DNA of 64,000 bases from Stagonosporopsis chrysanthemi (Eukaryota; Ascomycota; Dothideomycetes; Pleosporales; Didymellaceae). Made by a program: the position numbers and the translations under genes. The stretch is taken from the NCBI GenBank assembly GCA_022560025.1, contig JAFISE010000051.1, positions 62,001 through 126,000 of the forward strand, written 5' to 3'. Numbering within the stretch: the first letter of the stretch is position 1; each line of letters starts with the position of its first letter. The notes under the pieces were generated by a model. It saw only the letters and a list, made by a program, of their open reading frames with translations. It was not told where the DNA came from and did not search any database. Positions 43,401-53,652 of the stretch are shown here, one piece after another.

Positions 43401-44006
43401 AAAACCGACTTGGGAGACGCCAAAGCCAAAGCCGGCAACGTCGTGGAACTTGAGATGCCCTCGGAGCAACTCGACATTGACTCAGGCTACGACGAAGCGC
43501 TGCGCAACCTGCGCGACCGTGTTGAAGTTCCCGAAAAACCCATGTCGGAGTCCCAACAACAGGAAGACTACTACCGCGCGGTGCGAACCTACATGGTCGT
43601 CATTTGGCTGATTTCCAACGCCGTGCTCGCTATGTCCGTATCTGAAGCGTACGGTGGCCGCAAAGTGACCAACAACGTCTACCTCACCTTCATCCTGTGG
43701 AGTGTCGCAGCCCTTGCCTTGTTCCGCGCTGTCGGGTCCACGTCCTTTCTCATCATCAACAGCATCCACGCCGCCATGGACACGAAACTCAAGTGGGAAG
43801 ACAAGATCGAGGATAAGAAGGGAGGCAACACAAGTCTGGGTGGTGGTATTAAGAGTAAACGCAAGGGCAAGTGGTGGAAGTTTGGGTTCGGGGGCAGTTA
43901 TGGCGGGAGTGTGATTTCGAGTTCGTGGTTTAGCAAGAGCAGCATTTCGAGCAAGCTGTCGAGTATTAGTCCGAGTAATTGGGGCGGCAGTAGTGTTGGG
44001 CGTTAA
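40432..44006 (+). CDS. class III chitin synthase
   Basis: Three exons, 40432-40562, 40669-42665 and 42715-44006 (introns 106 and 49 bp), 1139 aa. It polymerises GlcNAc from UDP-GlcNAc into chitin at the plasma membrane. About 360 disordered Pro/Ser/Asp-rich residues precede the conserved chitin-synthase N-domain ([20 protein letters not shown]) and the catalytic core: [66 protein letters not shown] (Asp679) and [12 protein letters not shown] (QRRRW, 718-722). [14 protein letters not shown] and [16 protein letters not shown] in the membrane part are typical of class III, found only in filamentous fungi and linked to hyphal growth. The tail is Gly/Ser/Lys-rich. The first exon is short but joins cleanly. 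Confidence 0.93.
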
Positions 44007-44927
44007 GACGTGAATTGAGGGGCGGAGCTGGGCGGATTATACCAATAGAGAGGGAAGAGCAGGGTTGGGTTGTATTCGCCGTTAGCGGAGGTACATGTTA
44101 CGAAGTCACGAAAGTAAGTAATGCATGCAATGCAGGGAATATCGGCGTTTGGAAAGCGTAGCGTTGGATTACTACGAGATACCTCAAGTCTGTCTTTACA
44201 TGGCGTCGACACTATTGCCTATTAACGAAGAGTGTTTGTGTGGAAGGACGGCATTGTAGATAGTTATACCCGATCAGGTTTGTTCCTCAGTCCTCACTCG
44301 CCTATTCTCACAACTAGTGTGATGATACGAACGTATCATGGTAAATGCATTGTAAGTACGATACAAAAATTAAAGTCTGATGATTTCATTGAGTTGGCAG
44401 GGCACGAACCACCGCGATAGCACCTGCTATCGATACCACATCACATCTTTGAATGACGTCGCTGCTCAGCACAAACGTACCTTATCATGGTGAGTGGGCG
44501 ATCTCTGTCCTTCGATCGATGACAACATCATCGCATGACACCGCGCAACCGTGTCAACGCGTTGACGCGACGGCGCAAGGGTTCTGTCCTCGCCAGTGCT
44601 GATCAAGTACTGGCGTTGCCGGATGAGGTGTTGAGCTAGCAGTTATGACCAATCAGAGCTTTGAAATTCAGTAGTCTAGGGCTGCAGGGGACGACGGGGA
44701 TGCTCTAGGGTGGAGCTGCGATCGTACCTGGCGATCATCTGACTGTCTATGATGTAGACTGAAAGTAATAATTCGAGGGCTGGAGATGGGGGATGTTAGA
44801 AGGAGCCTGAGGCTTATAGAAGATGAATGTAGCGAGTTTTCCTGTCAATAACACCATTTCTGCGAGATTTTCTTTGAAGGAAAAAAAACAATTGATACAA
44901 ACTAGAAGTTCGCAGGTCATCCTCACC
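44007..44927. other. spacer and promoter of the kinase-like gene
   Basis: No gene. A perfect 8-bp-arm inverted repeat (CGATAGCA-CC-TGCTATCG, about 44415-44432) lies 400 bases after the chitin synthase stop; the terminator role is unclear. A 14-bp palindrome at 44553 is listed separately. Confidence 0.4.
44553..44566. promoter_or_regulatory. 14-bp palindrome GTCAACGCGTTGAC
   Basis: A perfect palindrome containing ACGCGT, 362 bases upstream of the kinase-like start at 44928. The symmetry suggests a dimeric factor site. ACGCGT is the MBF core, but the flanks GTCA/TGAC also resemble half-sites of other factors. Confidence 0.35.
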
Positions 44928-46304
44928 ATGGCGCGGGAAGATAACGAGTCAAGCGACACAATCCACATCCTTCACCTCTCCTACGATAACGATGACCGCT
45001 CCGCCCTAACGCTTCTGGCAAACGACGTCCGCTTCCATGTCACTGCCGACCCAGAGGCTTTTCAGAAAGCTGGGGATAAAACGTTGTACTACGAGTATCT
45101 TGACAAAGTCACTGGGCTACGCGATGCTGAGCAACGCGAGTACGACGCTGCACATAAGAAATCCTCATCCTCATCTTCAGACAAGACAAAGAAGGGTAAT
45201 GGGAACAGCAACAGGAAGAAGCAAAAAAAAAGTGAGGACAATGACAGCGCAGTGGATGTCACAGCCGACGACGAAGAAGGCTTGGACATAGACCAGGACT
45301 CTGCAAGCGCCGAAGTGGATCTGAAGAAGTGGATGCTCAACGGCATGGTCGACATAATTGCAACCCATGCGCCGCCCGACCGCGCCCCCGAGCCAACCAG
45401 TTTGTACGACTGGTACCACGGGCCGACATACTTCTACGCCTTGAGCGCAGCGGGCAGCGAGCTAGCTGCCGAGCTCGTTGAGGAGAACAAGGAGCTGAGC
45501 GCGCGGATAGAGAAGCTGGTGCCGCGCCTGAAAATGCCACAGTACATACGGAAAATCGACGTGCCCTGGTTCGACGCCACGCAGCTGACAGTGCACTCCG
45601 AAGTCGACTTCCCCGAGCCCGCACACCCAGGGAAAGTCACGGACCAGGATGGGGAGGTGTACTTCTTTAAACCCGTCGTGCGCGCGGAACCGGGCCCTGT
45701 GAAGCGCGAGATCAGCGTGCTGCAGGAAATACAGTCTTTAGAACTCGACATAAAAGCGCCTCGCCTCGAAGGCTTTGTCAGATTCGAAGACAGCGCAGAT
45801 GAAGTCATGGGCTTCCTGCTTAGCCATATCGAGGCACCAATTCCGCTTACCAAACTTCTGACTTCAAGCATATCGCAGGAGAAGAGAGAGATGTGGAGCA
45901 AAAAGACTCAGGAGTACGTTGATGCGCTGCATGAGCATGGCATCGTTTGGGGGGACGCGAAGGCGGATAACTTCATGGTGGATGGTGAGGACGAGCTGTG
46001 GATTATTGACTTCGGAGGGAGTTATACCGAGGGCTGGGTTGATCCTGAGTTGGCTGATTCTTTGGAGGGGGATGAGCAGGGTTTGAAACGGGTGAGAGAG
46101 GCATTGGAGAATCCTGACGAGGGTAATGGGAGAGGGGATGGTGAGGGCATTGACAGGAGTGTGACCCCAGATCCATCGACGACGGTGAGGGAGACGGCGT
46201 CGAGTCTGTTTGTCACAGAGGCGAAGGGGAGGAAGAGAAGTCATAATGAAGATGACGAAGATGAGGAGTGTGGTTCAAGGAAGCGTAGACGTGACCGGGA
46301 CTGA
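44928..46304 (+). CDS. fungal protein-kinase-like protein with WGDAK catalytic loop
   Basis: Single exon, 458 aa from the ATG at 44928 in strong context (CACCATGGCG); upstream in-frame codons to 44823 look like leader. Residues 1-130 are a low-complexity N-terminal region with a Ser/Lys/Asp tract (KKSSSSSSDKTKK). The kinase-like domain spans about 210-400: FFKPV (Lys249), EISVLQEI (Glu261), hinge GFLLSHIEAPIPL, catalytic loop HGIVWGDAKADNFMVD (Asp343, Asn348) and IIDFGGSYTEGW (Asp361). The usual HRD is replaced by WGD, as in a large group of fungal kinase-like proteins of unknown targets. The C-terminus is acidic/basic (a KRKRSHNED... nuclear-signal-like region, then GSRKRRRDRD), suggesting a nuclear place (inference). 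Confidence 0.78.
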   Translation: MAREDNESSDTIHILHLSYDNDDRSALTLLANDVRFHVTADPEAFQKAGDKTLYYEYLDKVTGLRDAEQREYDAAHKKSSSSSSDKTKKGNGNSNRKKQKKSEDNDSAVDVTADDEEGLDIDQDSASAEVDLKKWMLNGMVDIIATHAPPDRAPEPTSLYDWYHGPTYFYALSAAGSELAAELVEENKELSARIEKLVPRLKMPQYIRKIDVPWFDATQLTVHSEVDFPEPAHPGKVTDQDGEVYFFKPVVRAEPGPVKREISVLQEIQSLELDIKAPRLEGFVRFEDSADEVMGFLLSHIEAPIPLTKLLTSSISQEKREMWSKKTQEYVDALHEHGIVWGDAKADNFMVDGEDELWIIDFGGSYTEGWVDPELADSLEGDEQGLKRVREALENPDEGNGRGDGEGIDRSVTPDPSTTVRETASSLFVTEAKGRKRSHNEDDEDEECGSRKRRRDRD

Positions 46305-46575
46305 GGAGCGTGATTATGGTTTACGGCTCCTTACTTAGCGCGGAGTAGTTTCAATTTGCTCATATTTTCGCTGTGTGAATTCTGTAAACCTCAAATCACC
46401 ATCTTGGGGCTACTAACGTTGGGGGACCGAACTTGCATCCCGCACTGCGGGGTAAAGTTAGCTCCAACGCTTGACGGGTACCTCAACGTCAATTGCTCAT
46501 GAAACGGCCTTTCGTCCAAATCTTTCTCTTTCTGTTTTGGCATTTATTGTATTCATCTGCTTAGGAAGAACAAGA
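46305..46575. other. short intergenic region
   Basis: Same-strand spacer; probable promoter of the DUF4863 gene. Nothing specific seen. Confidence 0.45.
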
Positions 46576-47270
46576 ATGGCGACTGTGACGCAGACGCAGA
46601 CACCGCAAAGCTACACAGCTGGCGCAGAAGTAGACCCCGCCCAACATCCTACAGCTCAGAAGCTACTCCAGCGATGTCAGGACTTCTTCGCTGAGGTCGA
46701 GAATCTGTGGGTCCCAACAAAGTAACATCTCACATCCCCTAATCTTGGCCAGAACACCAGGCAAAGACCTCGAAGCCTACCTCAACACTCACTACGGACC
46801 CGGCAACGCAATCTATGAGGATCTCTGCAGCCTAACACGTCAGGGCCTGGAGGAAGGCTGGGTGGCCAACATCGAGATCTCAGACGCAAACTACCGACGG
46901 TCCAAAGTTGCATTACCCAAGGAAGAAACAAGGTTCTTTTCCATCACCACTGTGTACATGAATTCCAAAGACGTGTTTTCGGGACAGTACCATTCGCATC
47001 CCTACGGCGAGATCAATTGCGTTGTCCAGATCGACGAGACGGCGGAGTTGAAGGGCATGCAGGGGTGGCAGGGTGCGGGCTGGACGAGTCCTGGTGCGGG
47101 GACGCATCAGTGGGTCACTCCTCGTATAGATGGTAGCTATGATCCAATCGCTAACGATATGTAGTTATCCTCAGGTCCGGGGAGGAGCACTGATTGCGCT
47201 GTTCTTTTTGCCCGCGGGAAGGATCTCTTACACAGCGAAGGAGAGTGATGCGCAGCCAGTGAGCTTGTAA
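46576..47270 (+). CDS. DUF4863 family protein (4-hydroxylaminobenzoate lyase-like)
   Basis: Three exons, 46576-46706, 46753-47109 and 47165-47270, 197 aa. Both introns use a GTGGGT donor. Joining at CAT gives THHYPQVRGGALIALFFLPAGRISY, the family's C-terminal signature, which fixes the second splice. Other motifs: GKDLEAYLNTHYGPGN, EEGWVANIEI, YRRSKVALP, FSITTVYM, YHSHPYGEINCVV (cupin-like His pairs) and GWQGAGWTSPGAGTH. The bacterial relative PnbB removes hydroxylamine from 4-hydroxylaminobenzoate; the fungal substrate is unknown and no nitroaromatic pathway gene lies nearby. A shorter 31-bp first intron would also fit but is too short to be likely. Confidence 0.8.
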
Positions 47271-48570
47271 ACTGTGTTTTGCTGCAGCTTGCACGTCTGC
47301 GTATGTGGCCTCATACCAGCATACATCTGTTGACGCCCGAAATCGATACTCTTGAAATCACAGTATACAGAACTCAACCGAGCAAAATTTGACTGCGGAT
47401 CCTATGGATGCATCTAGCTCCTCCTGCAGAGAGAGATCTGCTTGTGCGGTCTGCCCGTGCAGTCGACTAAGTATCCGTGCGGTTGACATTGCTCATATAA
47501 CCAATGCACGGCTGTCTCGATCGGACCGCAGTGGAGGTGCTCTATCGCCGGGGTAACATTTGACTGCTACCTGAGGTCGTTGTAGACTGATTACTTCTTG
47601 CGACGGTACCAAGTGATCGCGTATCTCTAGTAAACTGTGGAAGCGCCAAACTCTACAGCACTCCGAGGCGCGCCGCCATCTTGATTGTCTATTTGATTAT
47701 GCAAGGCAACAAAATCATGTCTGTCCAGTCCTTGAGTTGCAGCTCGACAATTGGCGATGCAAATGAGGCTCTGAGCAATTGGCGGTAAGAATGCATGGAC
47801 AGCAGAGTTTTACACTCCTCGTGACGTTGCTGTGAGCATTATATCCCTATCGTGCAAATGGAGTCATGGTCCAGAAGACAACAGTGTGCTGGCCATAGCG
47901 CTCAGCGATAGGTCTAGAACCATTGATGCTTTCCAAAAGGTCCTACTCTTGCGCGCTCAACCCCCGGCCCCTTATTGTGCAACACGGACAGTCAACTCTG
48001 ATACCAGAAAATCATATCATCGGTTCCAAGGAAGTTTTGACAACACAAGCGGCGGTCGGGTCCATGCGGGTACGCGGGCACGCGGGGATATTGAGATGGG
48101 GATCTGCGTTGTGGCTCTGGGTTTTGGTGCGACATGATCCAGTTTACTGACGTTTTGTACTGGAGAAAGTGCGCAAAATTGCATTCTAGAAATGTGTCTT
48201 GGCCACCATTTCCGTTTGCGTTTCGTCATGACACGCGGCTCTGGAAGCACCATCCCAGATGCGACAGTCGCCCTCTCGTTCCCAGTGTCCTAATTGGGAC
48301 GCGTGATGTAAAAACCCTGGCTGCACATCCAATCGCTAGAGTACGTTCCTTCTATTTTGGGTCGGGCAGGGATTTTTATGACTAACGTTAACTCCGGACC
48401 ATGCGCCGCTGGGTCCTCCCGCGAGAACGCCAGGGTTCACAAGAAGCTTTGGGCTTGGAGCTACATAAAATAAAACCAGCACGCTGCCCAGTACGATAAA
48501 AGCATCCGTCTCTCTCGCCGTTACTGTGGTAGACGCCTGCTTCTCGTCCTGCAGTAGCACCACGCGCATC
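47271..48570. other. 1.3-kb intergenic region, nothing recognised
   Basis: No coding frame with a domain, no repeats, no RNA-gene hallmark seen. The last part should be the promoter of the ThrE-type gene. Confidence 0.45.
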
Positions 48571-50800
48571 ATGGAGCCTTCATCTACCAACTCGTCCGAC
48601 CGCACGCGTGTTGACGAACTGGAACTCAAACAAATCTCACTCCCACAACCGGCACAAACATTACAGCCTGAGACTGCGACATCAGGCAGGACACGCGTGA
48701 GGATCAACAGCGTCGCTGCCGAAATCCCACCGCCCCAACATGAAGAACGACCCAGCATCAGCCGCATCAGCGAGGTCGAGTCACTTGAAACGGCAAATGT
48801 CGACGACCAAACCGTTGCTGCTGCCGAGCAACTATTGAGGGCGCACAATGCCAACAGTTCTTATGAGAATTATACGACCGACAGCCCAGATCCCTTTGCT
48901 GCCGAGGACTCTGAAGAGTATGCGTTTACCGGTAACACGCAGGGCGGCGTCTTCTACCAACTGCTTCAGGCCTACAAAAATCCAGTTCCAGCATATAACG
49001 ATGTTACCACACCCTCAGAAACCAATAACAGCTCGCCACCCACCAACCAGCAGCTTGGCTCATCTGGCGCCGCCACACCATCACGCAAGAAGTGGTACAA
49101 GCAAGAGAAGGCAGCACAGTCGCAGGAAACATTGGCAACCTTGATAGGGGCCTCAGCCCGTTTGGCCAACCCTAACACCCAGAAAGAGATGCCGTCACGC
49201 CCGCAACCCAAGCGTACAACCAGCGGAGGAATACTGGCCAAGGTTATGAAGGCCAAGGAGGACCAGGATGTTCGCATTAAGATCCACGTTGCCAACATCC
49301 TCAAGCGCCAGCAGTACATTATCCGCATGTGTCGTGCTTTGATGCTGTTCGGAGCTCCAACTCATCGATTGGAAGAATACCTGGCCACTACAGCTAAAGT
49401 TCTTGAGATCAACAGTCAATTCCTCTACATCCCAGGGTGTATGTTGATCAGCTTTGACGATGCCTTAACTCACACTGTAAGTACTTCGTCATGTTGAAGA
49501 TCAACGCTAATGCATCAACAGGCTGAAGTTAAGATCGTTCGCACAGCGCAGGGTGTCAACTTGGGTAAGCTCAAGGACACCCACGAAATCTATAAGGAGG
49601 TGCTCCACGATGTTATCGACCTCGACGAGGCCATGCATAGACTCAACGACGTGATCAACGCCAAAGATCGCCACAACGTATGGTTGTGCGTTCTCATGTA
49701 TGGTTTGGCATCAGCAGCTGTCAGTGTATTCTTCTCGGCACGTCTTGTCGACATGCCTATCATTCTTATACTGGGTTGCTTGCTCGGAACTTTACAACTT
49801 GTTGTCTCGCCGTTGTCTAAGACGTACAGCACTGTCTTTGAGATCTCAGCAACTAGTGTGTACTTCGGAGATCCTTTTCAGTGTGATCTTGCTAACAGAT
49901 ATTAGTCTTGATGAGTTGCTTGGCGCGCGCCTTTGGAAGTATCAATGGTGGAAGTTTGTTTTGCTTCTCCGCGATTGCCCAAAGTGCTATTGCTATGATT
50001 CTTCCTGGATGGCTTGTGCTCAGCTCTGCTCTAGAATTGCAGTCTCGCGCTATTGTCCCCGGCTCGATTCGTCTTGTCTTCGCCATCATCTACTCGCTCT
50101 TCCTTGGATACGGCATTACCGTGGGTACCGCCATCTACGGAGCCATCGATTCGAACGCGACAAATGCACAAACTTGCACCGATCCATTGAACAAATACTG
50201 GAATTTTCTCTTCGTTCCACTATATGTGTTCTTTGTAACCTTCACAGGTACGTCACCACGATCTCCCATTCAATATCTTGGCTTTCATACACTGACATTG
50301 CTTCTAGTACAAGCTAAATACTCACAAATGCCGGCCATGATCTTGATCGCGACCGCAGGCTATGCCGTCAACTTCTTCGCCAATATGAAGTTTAGCTCCT
50401 CCGCGCCCATCGCTTACACCTTTGGGGCTTTCACTGTCGGCGTCCTGGCCAATCTCTACAGTCGAGTGAGACATGGCGTCGCTGCTGCAGTGCTTCTACC
50501 TGCCGTATACGTACAAGTTCCCGGCAGTCTTGCTTCTAGTGGAGCTATCGATTCTGCTCTTAGAACAGCATCGGCACTTATCAGAGGCTCGACAGCTGCT
50601 GATGTATGTTTTCATCTCAATGTCTACAAGCACAATGAATTAACAGACAACAGACAACCACCGACGGCCTCAACACCATCGTCTTCAACGTGGCAGCATC
50701 CATGATACAAATTGCCATCGGAATTACCGTTGGTCTGTTCATGGCAGCGCTTCTTGTCTATCCCATGGGCAAGAAGCGTAGTGGTCTTTGGACCTTGTAG
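48571..50800 (+). CDS. ThrE/Prm10-type membrane transporter (DUF1212)
   Basis: Five exons (48571-49476, 49522-49855, 49906-50247, 50308-50603, 50654-50800), 674 aa. A long disordered Ser/Thr/Asn-rich N-terminus (about 240 residues) precedes the conserved cytosolic domain (HVANILKRQQYIIRMCRALMLFGAPTHRLEEYL, then GVNLGKLKDTHEIYKEVLHD) and about ten membrane helices in two halves (ThrE plus ThrE_2). The bacterial relative exports threonine; the yeast relative PRM10 is pheromone-induced with no known substrate. Exon 5 (TTDGLNTIVFNVAASMIQIAIG...) needs the acceptor at 50653 rather than the AG at 50646 to keep the frame. Plasma-membrane or vacuolar location is likely but not shown. Confidence 0.87.
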
Positions 50801-51904
50801 AGTATCCCCCGTTTCATTGCATAGCGACACGGCGTTCTGGGCCAAGACAAAAGAAGGCGCTTAAGACGCCCATGCTAATCACCTGTAGTTTTAAAGACCA
50901 TATGTCTTTTCGAGGTTGGCATTACCATGCATGAGCGACGTGGTGTCATGGTGAAGTTTGATGGAAGGTAAGCCCTCGCGCCGCAATCGACCCTCGCGCC
51001 GCAATCGACCACGCAACACCACACAAGTCAACCAAGCCACTCAACAAGCGACACATCCCATCGCAGACATTACCCGACCGGGCGACCTCATGCATCATAC
51101 CAAGCGCATCGACCGTGGTCCAGAGAACGCACCAATTCCAAGCCAGCCCCCCATCGGACCGCCAGCCCAGCGAAGCCCTCGCAGTCGATCCTGTCTACTT
51201 GTGTCGTGAGAGCCCTTCCAAACCGATCACCCTCAAGCTACGGCGCTTAAGTATGATGAGGTCCTCCATGCTTCATCCTAATGCCGTTCCGTTGCACTCA
51301 CATCTAGCATTGTCTGCACACCAGTGATGCTCCCCAGCACACGATCTGCTTCACTTAAGCGACTTTTCATTTCAAAGTCGGCATCGTCTAATGCTTGTCA
51401 CATCCAATCCCGCATGGGCGCCGAGGGCGGATGTGACTGCTTGAAGCTGAATGTTTTCAGTAACACAACGTGCCTTTTCAACATGTAGTGACTGACCCAA
51501 CAGGCGAGGAGCCGTAGTCGCGGAAGGTTTGCAGGCAATCTTTTTTTTTTTAGAATTGTGCACTTGCAGATGCTGGGGTTCAAAGGTTTAAACCGCAGCA
51601 GAAGTAGTGACAAGCATCCAAGTGCTTGGTCTGCAAATTACAACAGCGAGGTATTCATGTAATTCCAAACTATTAGCTCGAGCTCAACAGAATACTTTAC
51701 AATTCTGAATATTGAAATCGCTCAATTGCCGCGTACTGCCTTAAGGACCTTCCTTTTTGCTATGTCTACGGGGATAAGTCTTAGCTCGCCGGCATCATGA
51801 GAAAGCGTAGAGATGAGACCAGTCTCCGTTTTCAGACACTCAGCTGCATACAGTCCAGGTTGCTTTGATACTACCTAACAACACGACTGCTTACACGAAA
51901 CACC
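50801..51904. other. convergent spacer with an 18-bp tandem repeat
   Basis: Between the 3' ends of the ThrE-type gene and the lipocalin-like gene. CCCTCGCGCCGCAATCGA occurs twice in tandem (50973-50990, 50991-51008). No gene seen. Confidence 0.5.
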
Positions 51905-52459
51905 TCACGCCGACTCACCCACATAGTCATACACCATCCTCACCCTTAATTTCTCCCCCTTATTATTCTGTACCAGAACCCTCCTCGTATGCCTCCTCTC
52001 TCCCTCCACAACCTCAAAGCCCCACAGATGCGCCGCCCCCCATTCTCCATCCGGCTTCTTCCCCTCAGCCTGGACAAGCATGCCCTCACTATCCCCCTCA
52101 ATCCACTCGCCCTCGCCCTCCACGATCTCCGTCTCCCTTCCCTCATCAACACTCACCCACCGACTGCGCCCCTCGACTGTCCCAAAGAAGCCATCTTCGT
52201 TGCTGCGCCACTCCCAGTCAAGCGTGTAGTCTTCTGTTGTCCCGGGGATCTTGCCGGCTGTGACGGATTGGGCCATCTTGATCTTGTCCGGAGAGGGCTG
52301 GGAGATGGTGAGGTGGATGGAGGCTGCTGTTGCGGCTTTACGGATAAGTGTGTTGACGCCTTGGAGGGCGAGGACTTTGCTGAAGTCGTCAGAGTAGGAT
52401 TTGTTTAGGGTGTATTTTCCTGAGAGGGATTGGAGAGTGATGCTGTGTGGTGCTGCCAT
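51905..52459 (-). CDS. small lipocalin-like conserved fungal protein
   Basis: Single exon, 184 aa, starting MAAPHSITLQSLSGKYTLNK. It has alternating beta-strand patterning: SIHLTISQPS, YTLDWEWRSNEDGFFGTVEGRSRW, RRVLVQNNKGEKLRVRMVYDY. The LSGKYTLNKSYSDD...LALQGV start is shared, from memory, with a widespread ascomycete family of about 200 residues that looks like a lipocalin or fatty-acid-binding-protein barrel. It would then bind a small hydrophobic ligand in the cytosol (inference). No signal peptide or cysteine pairs. No enzymatic residues can be pointed to. Confidence 0.7.
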   Translation of the reverse strand: MAAPHSITLQSLSGKYTLNKSYSDDFSKVLALQGVNTLIRKAATAASIHLTISQPSPDKIKMAQSVTAGKIPGTTEDYTLDWEWRSNEDGFFGTVEGRSRWVSVDEGRETEIVEGEGEWIEGDSEGMLVQAEGKKPDGEWGAAHLWGFEVVEGERRHTRRVLVQNNKGEKLRVRMVYDYVGESA

Positions 52460-53171
52460 GTTAGTGCTGGGAGAATTTGTTCCTTTGATCTGCGTCTGAA
52501 TTTGGTTTGCTGTGCTATGTAGGTCTGACTAAATGCAGATCAACGTCGGTTATTGTAATTGTTGGCTGGTGGCTTGATGTAGCAGGTAACATCCTGATGA
52601 GTGGAATGGTGTCGTCATCGCCATGTCTCGACACTTGAACACTGGGTCACTTTTGACGCCCAAAATTCTCATCAACCTCAACCACGTCGAATTACTTCAC
52701 AAGTTATTGAGCTCAATTAAACTCCAACGCCGTGAGCAAAGTCATTAGGGGTCGATGACGTCACATCTAGAGCACTATGTTTCACGGCGCTGCGAGCCAT
52801 CATCGCTGTAACACTATCCTTTCCAAACACCAAGCGGTGCACTATGCCGAGGATTGGTTGTTTGCAGCTTGAAAGCCAAGCATCACAAGGGGTCGGATGT
52901 TATCTGTCACCCTGGCTTGCACTCTTTGACCACAATGTACGCCGAAAATAGACAAGCTCGATCGAGCCATATTATAGTATCTCTTGCTCAATAGTCTTGC
53001 ATTAGGCCTACGCTCGATTATGCGAAAAACTGGCAAGAAGAAGGTATAGCTTGCGACTTTTCCCACACATACACCTTTGCAGGGACTGGGGACATTGAAA
53101 ACATGGACTGCTAGACGTCGCTTCTGGTAAGCACACCAACACTTAGGCCTTGATCTGGTCATTCATTTCAC
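52460..53171. other. divergent spacer, nothing recognised
   Basis: Promoter side of the minus-strand lipocalin-like gene and of the broken secreted-protein gene at 53172. No feature supported. Confidence 0.45.
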
Positions 53172-53652
53172 ATGTCTCGCTTTCCTCTCTGCGTACTACT
53201 GCTGGCAGACATAGCTGCAATATTCGCTAAGGCCCTTCCATTTTCAACACCCGGCGTTCTCGCTGGTGGCCCAGCTGTAGTACCCGTACCGTCAAATTGC
53301 ACCGTTACGAATCTTGAACCTACGATCTCCCAGACGCGCAATCAGACATATATTCGACCTTGACTGTGAGTAGCGACATCTTGCGTTCAAGCTATTACCC
53401 ACCATCTTCACTTAACGCAACGACAATGTCACACCAATGTCTGCATCAGTGTTATGGATACGGCGGCGGTAACCAGTGTAGGACAGCTTTTGAGGCAGAG
53501 AGCATGCTAGTCCCAGAAAGCTATTACGGAATCCCAAGCAACAACTGATGACAGCCTGCTTGCTTTATGCAAAGGCATTGACGAACGAGGACTTCACAAT
53601 CAACCCTGGAGGCCAATTTTCGCGTGCTTTCGCCTGGAGCATAGAGTGCTAA
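53172..53652 (+). pseudogene. broken small secreted Cys-rich protein gene
   Basis: Three plus-strand pieces in successive frames make one recognisable protein. First, 53172-53363: signal peptide MSRFPLCVLLLADIAAIFAKA, then CTVTNLEPTISQTRNQTYI, ending in TGA. Second, about 53358-53548: YYPPSSLNATTMSHQCLHQC, YGYGGGNQCRTAF and VPESYYGIPS, ending in TGA. Third, about 53550-53652: TACLLYAKALTNEDFTINPG, ending in TAA. Relatives I recall have the same order (CTVTN...QCLQQCYGYG...YYGTAGG...ACLLF) in one frame. Two single-base shifts near 53358 and 53548 therefore break it. Introns do not bridge the stops with canonical sites. Function of the family unknown; possibly an effector-like secreted protein. 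Confidence 0.65.
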
